Assembly (NCBI GenBank): GCA_965195225.1
Contig: CBDAFL010000212.1
Span: 1 to 7,126 of the forward strand
DNA length: 7,126 bases
Source of the DNA: JAHIKV01 sp965195225
GTDB lineage: Bacteria > Planctomycetota > Planctomycetia > Pirellulales > Thermoguttaceae
Direction of reading: 5' to 3'
In this document: piece by piece, positions 1 to 5,361 of the stretch
Numbering within the stretch: the stretch's first letter is position 1
Layout: each line of letters opens with the position of its first letter
Program-made: the position numbers and the translations under genes
Notes under the pieces: generated by a model
Told to the model about the DNA's origin: nothing
The model's input: only the letters and a program-made list of their open reading frames with translations
Database searches by the model: none

Positions 1-23
1 CCATATTCGTCCATGATAGACCC

Positions 24-85
24 ATCTGTTGCGCTCCTTCACATTGGAAAAAGTTTCCAAAACTTACAAAGGAAGCGCAACAGAT
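24..85. repeat. Nested inverted repeat (hairpin within a hairpin)
   Basis: The outer arms are 24-39 and 69-85: ATCTGTTGCGCT pairs with AGCGCAACAGAT, then CCTT pairs with AAGG, with one bulged A at 73 (16 bp in all). Inside, TTGGAAA (44-50) pairs with TTTCCAA (54-60) around a 3-nt loop. The structure would form in DNA or in RNA from either strand. It lies downstream of epmB, beyond its stop codon, and at the window edge, so it could serve an upstream gene that is not visible here. No strong T-run follows on either strand, so a canonical intrinsic terminator is not well supported. It could also be a small mobile palindrome. The pairing is seen directly; the role is unknown. Confidence 0.6.
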
Positions 86-147
86 TTCAAAAAACCTAAC
101 AAGCCCAGTTTGCCAAAATTATTGGGTTTTCATCAGACCACCCACGG

Positions 148-170
148 CCCCTCTCTCAGAGGGAGAGGGG
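148..170. repeat. Palindromic repeat, CCCCTCTC...GAGAGGGG type
   Basis: Arms CCCCTCTC (148-155) and GAGAGGGG (163-170) flank a 7-nt loop. The 23-bp unit matches the palindrome inside aroB (3825-3847) at 19 of 23 positions, with both 8-bp arms identical. The two copies therefore belong to one repeat family. This copy is intergenic, in the 3' region of epmB. Similar palindromes are common in intergenic DNA of planctomycetes and some other bacteria. Confidence 0.6.
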
Positions 171-213
171 AGATATTTTTACAACACGTTCCAAGACGGC
201 GCCCCTCCTTTTT

Positions 214-230
214 ATTCATCATTCATCATT
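214..230. repeat. Heptanucleotide tandem repeat (ATTCATC)n
   Basis: ATTCATC occurs at 214-220 and 221-227, followed by a partial ATT at 228-230, making 2.4 copies of a 7-nt unit. It sits just past the epmB stop codon. Its period matches the heptamer arrays embedded in aroB, although the unit sequence differs. It is short, so weak alone; the shared period is what makes it notable. Confidence 0.45.
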
Positions 231-239
231 CCCACAGAT

Positions 240-1355
240 TTACGCCAAGATTTCCTTGTTGGTTCCGCCCCGCGTTTCGCGGACGTAGCGTGGCACGGCG
301 TAGCCTGGGAGCCGGGCGCGAAGCTCGGCCACGAGTGCCGCCCCGACCGCCACGGGTGCCTCGAAATGGGCCGCCCCGGCCACCGGGTCGAGTTGATGCA
401 AATAATATGGTATTGCCCGCAGATCGACCAACCGCTCGCAAAGCTCGGCCAGCACGTCGGCCCGATCGTTCACTCCCCGCAACAACACCGACTGGCTCAG
501 CAGCGGAACGCCGGAGTCGATCAGTCGCCCGAACGCCTGGGCCACTTCCTCGTCGATCTCGGCCGGATGGTTCACGTGAACCACCATTATGGTTGACAGC
601 CGAGTGCCACGGATCGAGTCGATCAACTCGTCGGTCACTCGCCGCGGGATCATCACCGGCAGCCGGGCATGTATCCTCAGCCGGCGCAAGTGGTGGATTT
701 CGGCCAGCCGCTCGATCAATTCGGCCAGTTCTCGATCCGACAGCATCAGCGGGTCGCCGCCGCTGAGTATAATCTCATGTATCGAGCGATCGGCGGCAAC
801 CGTTCGCAGGACGGAATCGATATTGTTGGCTTGCGCATTTTCCGGAAAATATCCGGTGTCTCGAAACGCTCCCCCGTTGCAATGGGGGGTGGTGGACGGG
901 AAACGTGTATTCTCCGCTCCGCCGACCGGTTCTGAGTTGAACGAAAAATGTCGCCGGAAGCAGAACCGGCAATGGACGGCGCAAGCCCCAGTTGTTACCA
1001 TCAGGACTCGGCCTTGGTACTTCCGTAGCAGACCGGGGCCACAACTGGCATGGGCCTCGCCGAGCGGATCGGCCGAGTAGCCGGGCACCGTCGCAAGTTC
1101 GGCCGCCCGGGGCAAGACCTGTAACAACAGCGGGTCGGCCGGATCGCCGCGACGAATGCGAGACAAATACGGACGCGGAACCAACAGCGGCCACTGGCCG
1201 GTCGCCGTCGCGGTCTCGACCCCCAACGCGGGGTCCAAGTCCAACAGCCGACACAACTCGGCCGTGTCGCGGACCGACTCGTCCAAGGCCGATTGCCAAT
1301 CGGTCCGACATGGTAGTGTGTTGCGAGATCCGTCGTTTAGAATACAACTCGCCAT
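240..1355 (-). CDS. epmB: EF-P beta-lysylation protein EpmB (lysine 2,3-aminomutase-like radical SAM enzyme)
   Basis: EpmB isomerises (S)-alpha-lysine to (R)-beta-lysine, which EpmA then attaches to elongation factor P. It is a cytoplasmic [4Fe-4S], S-adenosylmethionine and PLP enzyme. The cluster motif CAVHCRFCFRRHF is visible (CxxxCxxC at about residues 125-132), as are SGGDPLM, LRIHARLPVMIPRRV and PYYLHQLDPVAGAAHF. GGTNK, four residues from the C terminus, aligns with the PLP-lysine region of E. coli EpmB (K332). The chosen ATG at 1353-1355 gives MASCILN, which aligns with E. coli MAHIVTLN and has TAGGA 9 nt upstream. An ATG at 1371-1373 (GGAG 10 nt upstream) and a TTG at 1377-1379 are alternatives. 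The protein is 371 residues against about 342 in E. coli; the excess is a repeat-like insertion at 840-929. It is divergent from efp. The immediate partnership with efp and epmA favours EpmB over a catabolic aminomutase. Confidence 0.93.
   Translation of the reverse strand: MASCILNDGSRNTLPCRTDWQSALDESVRDTAELCRLLDLDPALGVETATATGQWPLLVPRPYLSRIRRGDPADPLLLQVLPRAAELATVPGYSADPLGEAHASCGPGLLRKYQGRVLMVTTGACAVHCRFCFRRHFSFNSEPVGGAENTRFPSTTPHCNGGAFRDTGYFPENAQANNIDSVLRTVAADRSIHEIILSGGDPLMLSDRELAELIERLAEIHHLRRLRIHARLPVMIPRRVTDELIDSIRGTRLSTIMVVHVNHPAEIDEEVAQAFGRLIDSGVPLLSQSVLLRGVNDRADVLAELCERLVDLRAIPYYLHQLDPVAGAAHFEAPVAVGAALVAELRARLPGYAVPRYVRETRGGTNKEILA
840..929 (-). repeat. In-frame repeat-like insertion within epmB
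   Basis: This stretch encodes about 30 residues (PVGGAENTRF through GYFPE) with no counterpart in E. coli EpmB, lying between the radical-SAM cysteine motif and SGGDPLM. The HF-to-SGGD distance is about 60 residues here and about 30 in E. coli. The DNA contains a near-perfect palindrome, CCCCCGTTGCAATGGGGG (871-888), and a second small one, CCGGA...TCCGG (842-856). Hairpins with a C-run, TTGCAA and a G-run are familiar planctomycete interspersed repeats. The palindrome is seen directly; origin by repeat insertion is inferred. Confidence 0.5.
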
Positions 1356-1412
1356 AAAGGCGAATCCTACCATAACCAATCATCTCCAGAAAGTGAAACG
1401 GGAAGAACAGTC
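1356..1412. promoter_or_regulatory. Divergent epmB/efp promoter region
   Basis: Only 57 bp separate the preferred epmB start from the efp GTG, so both transcripts must start here or inside the 5' end of the opposite gene. Both ribosome-binding sites are visible: GGAAG at 1401-1405, 7 nt before the efp GTG, and, on the minus strand, TAGGA 9 nt before the epmB ATG. I could not identify a convincing -35/-10 pair. TAGAAT at 1338-1343 resembles a -10 for efp but has no matching -35. Co-regulation of the two genes is an inference from the geometry. Confidence 0.4.
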
Positions 1413-1982
1413 GTGGCCAACTACAACACCAGCGATTTTCGCAAGGGATTGAAGGTCCAATTGGACGGCGATCCGTACATTATGTTCGAGTGCAATTTCG
1501 TCAAGCCGGGCAAGGGCCAAGCCCTCTACAAGTGCAAGCTGCGGAACCTGCTCCGCGGCACCGTGCTCGACCGCACCTACAAGAGCGGCGATTCGCTCGA
1601 AGCCGCCGAGATCGAGGAAATCCAAGCCCAGTTTCTCTACCGCCAGCAGAACCAGTTCGTGTTCATGGAAAACGAGACCTACGAACAATACGAACTGACG
1701 GTCGAGCAGATCGACGACGCCTGGAAGTACTTGAAGGAGGGCATGCCCTGCGATATCGTGTTGCACGACAACCAACCGATCAGCATAACTCCGCCCAACC
1801 ACGTCGTGCTGCGGGTTGAATACTGCGAGCCGGGCGCGAAAGGCAACACGGCGACCAACGTCTCCAAGCCCTGCAAGGTCGACACCGGGGCCGAGTTCCC
1901 CTGCCCCGCCTTCGTCAACATCGGCGATCTCGTAAGGATCGACACCCGCACCGGCGCGTACGTCGAGCGGGTGAAGGAGTAG
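1413..1982 (+). CDS. efp: Elongation factor P
   Basis: EF-P enters the ribosomal E site and speeds peptide-bond formation at consecutive prolines. The 189-residue product matches the family length of about 185-188. Three beta-barrel domains fit the sequence: a KOW-like N-terminal domain (about 1-64), a central OB-like domain (about 67-128) and a C-terminal OB domain (about 130-187) ending FVNIGDLVRIDTRTGAYVER. The modification loop reads VKPGKGQA and places lysine at residue 34, the residue that EpmA/EpmB beta-lysylate in E. coli. The start is GTG (1413-1415), giving MANYNTSDFRKGLK, with GGAAG 7 nt upstream. EF-P can carry lysine (EpmA type), arginine (EarP type) or other residues at this loop; here the lysine and the neighbouring epmA and epmB agree. 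It is followed by epmA after 34 bp. Confidence 0.97.
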   Translation: MANYNTSDFRKGLKVQLDGDPYIMFECNFVKPGKGQALYKCKLRNLLRGTVLDRTYKSGDSLEAAEIEEIQAQFLYRQQNQFVFMENETYEQYELTVEQIDDAWKYLKEGMPCDIVLHDNQPISITPPNHVVLRVEYCEPGAKGNTATNVSKPCKVDTGAEFPCPAFVNIGDLVRIDTRTGAYVERVKE

Positions 1983-2016
1983 GCCGCTTGCGGTTTCGCA
2001 TCGGGATTCCGAGCCG

Positions 2017-2985
2017 ATGATCAATTCCAGCACAGACGACTTTCGCCCCACGGCTAATTGGTCCAATCTTCGTTTGCGGGCAGACATGCTCCGTCGATTG
2101 CGTGAGTTCTTCGACTCGCGCGGCTTTCTGGAAGTTGAAACGCCGATCCTCTCGGCCGACACGGTGATCGACCGGCATCTCGATCCGTTTTGCACGAATG
2201 TGGGGGAGAGGTGTCTCTGGCTGCAAACCTCGCCCGAGTTTCACATGAAGCGGCTGCTGGCCGACGGCGCCGGGGCGATCTATCAGGTTGCCCGCGTCTT
2301 TCGCCAGGGCGAACTCGGCCCGTTGCATAACCCCGAGTTTACGCTGGTCGAGTGGTATCGGCCGGGCGACGGAATGAACGAAGGAATGCAATTGACCGGC
2401 GAGCTATGCGAGGCGATGCTCGAACGCGGTCCGGCCGAGCGGATCAGCTACCGCGAGGCGTTCGAGCGATACGTGGGTCTTGATCCGCACACAGCCGACT
2501 CGGCGACGTTGGCGACGGCGGTCGAAAAGTTCGGCATCCAACCGCCGGCCACTCTCGCACAAGAAGACCGCGACGGATGGCTCGATCTGCTGATGGTCGA
2601 GCGTGTGCAGCCGCGCCTGGGGTTCGATCGGCCGGTGTTGCTTTTCGATTATCCGGCCAGCCAAGCGGCGTTGGCCCGCGTGAGGCCGGACGATCCGCCC
2701 GTGGCCGAAAGATTTGAGTTGTTCGTCGCCGGAGTGGAATTGGCAAACGGCTATCACGAACTGCTCGATCCCGACGAACTACGGATGCGAAACTCGCGGA
2801 CCAATGCCCAACGAATTGCCGACGGGAAGCCGCCCTTGCCGGAAGAGAGCCGGCTGCTTGCGGCGATGCGGTCCGGTCTGCCGTCGTCGGTCGGCGTGGC
2901 GCTGGGATTCGACCGGCTGGTGATGTTGGCCGCCGGGGCGAAAACAATCGCCGAGGTTATGGCGTTCTCGTTCGATCGGACGTAG
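2017..2985 (+). CDS. epmA: EF-P--(R)-beta-lysine ligase EpmA (GenX/PoxA/YjeA)
   Basis: EpmA activates (R)-beta-lysine with ATP and transfers it to Lys34 of EF-P. It is a class II lysyl-tRNA synthetase catalytic core without the N-terminal anticodon-binding domain, and the 322-residue length (E. coli 325) fits that. Visible elements are motif 1 near residues 31-43 (FFDSRGFLEVETP), TSPEFHMKRLL (71-81), motif 2 near 90-115 (FRQGELGPLHNPEFTLVEWY), ELANGYHEL (241-249) and motif 3 (GVALGFDRLVMLAAG, 293-307). A full LysRS would be about 500 residues and tRNA-binding, so a lysS call is unlikely. The ATG lies 34 bp after efp with only a weak Shine-Dalgarno, so translation may depend on efp. Its substrate donor would be the EpmB encoded divergently upstream. 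Confidence 0.95.
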   Translation: MINSSTDDFRPTANWSNLRLRADMLRRLREFFDSRGFLEVETPILSADTVIDRHLDPFCTNVGERCLWLQTSPEFHMKRLLADGAGAIYQVARVFRQGELGPLHNPEFTLVEWYRPGDGMNEGMQLTGELCEAMLERGPAERISYREAFERYVGLDPHTADSATLATAVEKFGIQPPATLAQEDRDGWLDLLMVERVQPRLGFDRPVLLFDYPASQAALARVRPDDPPVAERFELFVAGVELANGYHELLDPDELRMRNSRTNAQRIADGKPPLPEESRLLAAMRSGLPSSVGVALGFDRLVMLAAGAKTIAEVMAFSFDRT

Positions 2986-3002
2986 AATAATCGCCGTTGA
3001 TG

Positions 3003-3026
3003 TTTAGCCCCGGCGTCCACGCCGGG
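3003..3026 (+). repeat. Intergenic hairpin repeat with TTTAGCCCCGG lead
   Basis: CCCGGCG (3009-3015) pairs with CGCCGGG (3020-3026) around a TCCA loop, in the 64-bp gap between epmA and aroB. No T-run follows (AAAG comes next), so it is not a convincing intrinsic terminator. The 11-mer TTTAGCCCCGG at 3003-3013 recurs at 4296-4306 over the aroB stop codon, which suggests an interspersed repeat. It could also stabilise or process the efp-epmA-aroB mRNA. Confidence 0.5.
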
Positions 3027-3049
3027 AAAGTAGCATCCGGAGCTATCCC

Positions 3050-4300
3050 ATGCAAACCATCCGCGTCAACCTTGCCGAGCGGAGCTACGACGTCGAGATC
3101 GGCGCGGGAAATCTCGTTGACGCGGGACGATTCCTGATTGATCGAGCGAAAACGACGCACGTTGTTCTGATTACCGACGAAAACGTCCACAATCTCCACG
3201 CCATGCGGGCGGCCGAACACCTCGGCGAGCAGGACATCGAGGTCGATGTGATCGTTGTCCCGCCGGGCGAGCAGAGCAAGTCGCCCGAGGTGGCCCTCAG
3301 TCTATGGCAGGGATTGCTCGATCTGGGCGCCGACCGCCGGAGCGTCGTCGCGGCCGTCGGCGGCGGAGTCGTCGGCGATCTGGCCGGATTCGTCGCCGCC
3401 ACGTTCGCCCGCGGGCTGCGATTCATGCAAGTGCCCACCTCGTTGCTGGCCCAGGTGGACAGTTCCGTCGGCGGCAAGACGGGTATCAATCTGCCGGAGG
3501 CCAAAAACATCGTCGGCGCGTTCCACCAGCCGATCGGCGTGCTCGTGGACATCGCCACGCTCTCAACGCTACCCGACCGGGAATACCGTGCGGGCCTGGC
3601 CGAGGTGGTCAAGTACGGCGCGGCGCTCGACGCCGAGTTTTTCGGTTTCCTGGAGAAAAACGCCGCCGCGATTGTCGAACGCAATGAAGAAGTGCTGGTC
3701 TCCGTGGTCGCCCGCTGCTGCCGGTTGAAGGCCGAGGTGGTCGAGCGCGACGAGCGGGAAGAGAGCGGGCTGCGCGCCGTGTTGAACTTCGGTCACACGT
3801 TCGGCCACGCCTTTGAGATGACCTCCCCTCTCCCTTTGGGAGAGGGGCCGGGGGTGAGGGCGGAAGAGGGTTCAGGGTTCAGGGGCCAGGGATCAGAAAA
3901 TAGTGGCCAGTGGCCAGTGGTCAGTGGCCGGAACGACAATGAAAGCGATAAATCCCAAATCCCAAATCCTAAATCAACAAATCATGTCCTCGTCCCCTTG
4001 TTCCACGGCGAGGCGGTATCCATCGGCATGATCTGCGCCGCGCGATTGGCCGAACGGTTGGGCCGCGTCGACGCCTCGTTCGCCGATCGGCTCCGCGCGC
4101 TCCTGCAAATGTTTGGCCTGCCGGTGGAACCGCCAGAGTTTGATCCCCAGCAAGTTCTCGACACCATGATGCACGACAAGAAGGCCGAGCACGGACAACT
4201 CCGCTTCGTGTTGCCTAATCGCTTGGGAGATGTGGAATTGGTCGAAGATGTCGCTCCGGCCCACATTCAAGCCGTTATGGAAGGAAGTATTCGTATTTAG
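3050..4300 (+). CDS. aroB: 3-Dehydroquinate synthase with an in-frame repeat-encoded insertion
   Basis: AroB converts DAHP to 3-dehydroquinate, the second step of the shikimate pathway, using NAD and a divalent metal. The NAD/substrate core is intact: GGGVVGDLAGFVAATFARG, VPTSLLAQVDSSVGGKTGIN and LAEVVKYG. Metal ligands inferred from the family are Glu185 (LAEVVKYG), His249 (first His of GHTFGHAFE) and His319 (HGEAVSIGM). The two histidines are 16-17 residues apart in E. coli and Aspergillus enzymes but 70 apart here. About 53 extra residues, encoded by palindromic and heptamer repeat DNA, separate them, and total length is 416 against about 362. The frame reads through to a normal C terminus, so the gene is intact, but activity is uncertain. 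The ATG at 3050 has GGAG 7 nt upstream. It follows epmA by 64 bp, with no mechanistic link to EF-P evident. Confidence 0.93.
   Translation: MQTIRVNLAERSYDVEIGAGNLVDAGRFLIDRAKTTHVVLITDENVHNLHAMRAAEHLGEQDIEVDVIVVPPGEQSKSPEVALSLWQGLLDLGADRRSVVAAVGGGVVGDLAGFVAATFARGLRFMQVPTSLLAQVDSSVGGKTGINLPEAKNIVGAFHQPIGVLVDIATLSTLPDREYRAGLAEVVKYGAALDAEFFGFLEKNAAAIVERNEEVLVSVVARCCRLKAEVVERDEREESGLRAVLNFGHTFGHAFEMTSPLPLGEGPGVRAEEGSGFRGQGSENSGQWPVVSGRNDNESDKSQIPNPKSTNHVLVPLFHGEAVSIGMICAARLAERLGRVDASFADRLRALLQMFGLPVEPPEFDPQQVLDTMMHDKKAEHGQLRFVLPNRLGDVELVEDVAPAHIQAVMEGSIRI
3825..3847. repeat. Perfect 10-bp palindrome in aroB coding sequence
   Basis: CCCCTCTCCC (3825-3834) and GGGAGAGGGG (3838-3847) are perfect reverse complements around a TTT loop. 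The unit is followed by CCGGGGGTGAGGG, the usual trailing part of this repeat type. It is 19/23 identical to the intergenic copy at 148-170. In the aroB frame it is read as PLPLGEG. Confidence 0.85.
3902..3929. repeat. Heptanucleotide tandem repeat (AGTGGYC)4 in aroB
   Basis: Four head-to-tail 7-nt units occur at 3902, 3909, 3916 and 3923. Three read AGTGGCC and one reads AGTGGTC. Because 7 is not a multiple of 3, successive units are read in different frames, giving SGQWPVVSG. Expansion or loss of a single unit would shift the aroB frame. Confidence 0.85.
3950..3977. repeat. Heptanucleotide tandem repeat (AAATCCC)n in aroB
   Basis: Four consecutive 7-nt units begin at 3950, 3957, 3964 and 3971: AAATCCC, AAATCCC, AAATCCT and a degenerate AAATCAA. 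It is a different sequence from the AGTGGYC array 21 bp upstream but has the same period. The aroB frame reads it as KSQIPNPKS. Confidence 0.8.
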
Positions 4301-4346
4301 CCCCGGGTGAATACACCTCGTTGTTATACACAAGTCTTGGCTACTT

Positions 4347-4364
4347 CGACCCGTAGGGTCGTTT
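4347..4364 (+). terminator. Possible intrinsic terminator after aroB
   Basis: CGACCC (4347-4352) and GGGTCG (4356-4361) form a 6-bp stem with a GTA loop, followed by TTT (4362-4364), 46 bp after the aroB stop codon. The T-run is short, so termination would be weak. It lies just outside the left end of the insertion sequence and would limit read-through into it. A simple palindromic repeat is the alternative. Confidence 0.4.
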
Positions 4365-4370
4365 GGCAAT

Positions 4371-4405
4371 AGCCCAGCGATAAACAGGATTATGCAAGTG
4401 CTAGC
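4371..4405 (+). repeat. Left terminal inverted repeat of the insertion sequence
   Basis: Compared with the reverse complement of 5346-5380, the outer AGCCCAG and the inner ACAGGATTATGCAA are identical, and TGCTAGC is identical after one G/A change. The six bases between the blocks (CGATAA here, GCGTTT at the other end) have diverged. The two-block design fits an outer cleavage site and an inner transposase-binding site. Confidence 0.9.
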
Positions 4406-4422
4406 AGGGTCTTGATTAAAAC

Positions 4423-4497
4423 GAGTTCGCGCTCCACCTTGTCAGTTGTTAGTTTTGAGAACCTTTGACAAGGAGAAAGACCATGGAATGCGAACTC
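4423..4497 (+). promoter_or_regulatory. Transposase leader hairpin masking the ribosome-binding site and start codon
   Basis: GAGTTCGC (4423-4430) pairs with GCGAACTC (4490-4497), extended by a G-U pair at 4431/4489. After one mismatch, TCCA (4433-4436) pairs with TGGA (4484-4487). CCTTGTCA (4437-4444) then pairs with TGACAAGG (4466-4473). That makes about 21 pairs, with a 10-nt bulge and a 21-nt loop. The right arm covers AAGG of the Shine-Dalgarno and the TG of the start codon. In IS10 and IS50 similar structures block translation from transcripts that enter from outside. The pairing is seen; the regulatory role is inferred. No internal promoter starting after the left arm was identified. 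Confidence 0.6.
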
Positions 4498-5361
4498 TGG
4501 AGAATACTATACCTGCTGGCGCGGGAGTTAGACAACCCATGGGGTAGTTGGCGTTATTCCACGGCGGATGTGCTGGGAGTGTATTTCTGGGCGGTGGTAC
4601 ATGACCGGCCGACACGCTGGGCTGCTGATGCGAAGCAGTGGCCAGACAAGTTGCGGCCGGCGTTGCTGCCGCCCCAAAGCACGCTCAGTCGGCGATTGCG
4701 GCGACCGAGGACGGTGGAACTGATGACGGCGGTTGAGGAACATCTATTGGCGCTGATAGTGGTTGGAGGGTGCCTCGTGCAGATTATCGACGGCAAGGCG
4801 CTGGCGGTAAGCGGCGTAAGCAAAGACCCAGATACGGGTTACGGCCGCGGAGCTGGCACAAATCAGAAGGGTTACAAACTACATACCGTATGGGGCGGCG
4901 GGCCGATGCCGATCGCTTGGGGGCTGGCACCTATGAACGTCAGCGAGAAAACCATGGCGCGTCATTTGATTCCTACCTTGCCGAGCGGCGGTTACCTGCT
5001 GGCCGATTCGCAGTATGACGCCAATCCCTTATACGACTTGGCTGCTGCCGCGGGATTCCAGTTGGTGGCCAAAAAGACGAAAGATCGAGGACGTGGTGGA
5101 TTGGGTCATCGTTGCCAAAGTGCCGGTCGGCTCCGCTCGATCGAGTTGCTCACGACCGCGTTTGGCGGTACGTTATGCAACCAACGGAACGCGATCGAAC
5201 GTTATTTTGGTACCTGGGTATCCTCCGGCGGCGGACTGGGTCCGTTACCCGCCTGGGTCCGTCGCTTCAGCCGAGTGCGTCATTGGATTCAAGCTAAAAT
5301 CTTGGTGGCCGGTGCTCGATGGCTATTTTTACAGGAACAACATAAGCTAGCATTTGCATAA
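4483..5361 (+). CDS. DDE transposase of the insertion sequence
   Basis: The 292-residue protein has the three acidic residues of an RNase-H-fold DDE transposase in plausible contexts: Asp103 (IIDGKALAVSG), Asp175 (LLADSQYDANP) and Glu239 (NAIERYFG). The DGK, ADSxYD and ERxFG spacing fits the Transposase_11/IS4-IS5 superfamily, but the IS4-type Y-R-E-K signature is not present, so an IS5-like group is more likely. The ATG at 4483 is chosen because AAGGAG (4470-4475) lies 7 nt upstream; a TTG 18 nt earlier falls on the Shine-Dalgarno side and is rejected. The gene has no frameshift or stop and ends with TAA inside the right inverted repeat, so the copy may be active. Its start is buried in a leader hairpin. 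Confidence 0.9.
   Translation: MECELWRILYLLARELDNPWGSWRYSTADVLGVYFWAVVHDRPTRWAADAKQWPDKLRPALLPPQSTLSRRLRRPRTVELMTAVEEHLLALIVVGGCLVQIIDGKALAVSGVSKDPDTGYGRGAGTNQKGYKLHTVWGGGPMPIAWGLAPMNVSEKTMARHLIPTLPSGGYLLADSQYDANPLYDLAAAAGFQLVAKKTKDRGRGGLGHRCQSAGRLRSIELLTTAFGGTLCNQRNAIERYFGTWVSSGGGLGPLPAWVRRFSRVRHWIQAKILVAGARWLFLQEQHKLAFA

Larger units (their letters stand above)
3818..3985 (+). repeat. Composite repeat island inside aroB
   Basis: Approximate limits of the extra DNA in aroB. It contains four separate repeats in order: a palindrome (3825-3847), (GGGTTCA)2 plus GGG (3868-3884), (AGTGGYC)4 (3902-3929) and (AAATCCY)-like x4 (3950-3977). The encoded segment (SPLPLGEGPGVRAEEG, then GQWPVVSG, then SQIPNPKS) is low-complexity and resembles translations of interspersed repeats in other genomes rather than any AroB domain. 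The island is about 160 nt net, a multiple of three, with no stop codon in the aroB frame. Exact boundaries need a homologue lacking it. Confidence 0.85.

Noticed and set aside
101..129. Weak stem with a 15-nt loop, AAGCCCA/TGGGTTT, as an epmB terminator
   Set aside because: Short stem with a G-T pair and a long loop, and no T-run in the epmB direction immediately after it.
29..766. Plus-strand open frame of 245 codons from the left edge
   Set aside because: It runs through the hairpin, the non-coding repeats and antisense to epmB. The product is Arg/Pro/Ser-rich with no recognisable motif, as expected from GC-rich antisense frames.
240..1355. Catabolic lysine 2,3-aminomutase (kamA) instead of epmB
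   Set aside because: The N-terminal region aligns with EpmB, and the divergent efp-epmA context points to EF-P modification.
1380..2195. Minus-strand open frame of 271 codons opposite efp and epmA
   Set aside because: Antisense shadow of two well-recognised genes, with no family features and no ribosome-binding site.
3902..3977. CRISPR-like array
   Set aside because: The units are 7 nt and strictly head-to-tail with no spacers; there are no cas genes in the window.
3050..4300. aroB as a pseudogene
   Set aside because: The insertion keeps the frame, all core motifs are present, and the C terminus is normal. Loss of activity is possible but not shown by the sequence.
4465..4470. Perfect TTGACA -35 box just before the transposase
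   Set aside because: No -10 element lies 16-18 bp downstream, and the hexamer is explained by the leader inverted repeat and Shine-Dalgarno region.
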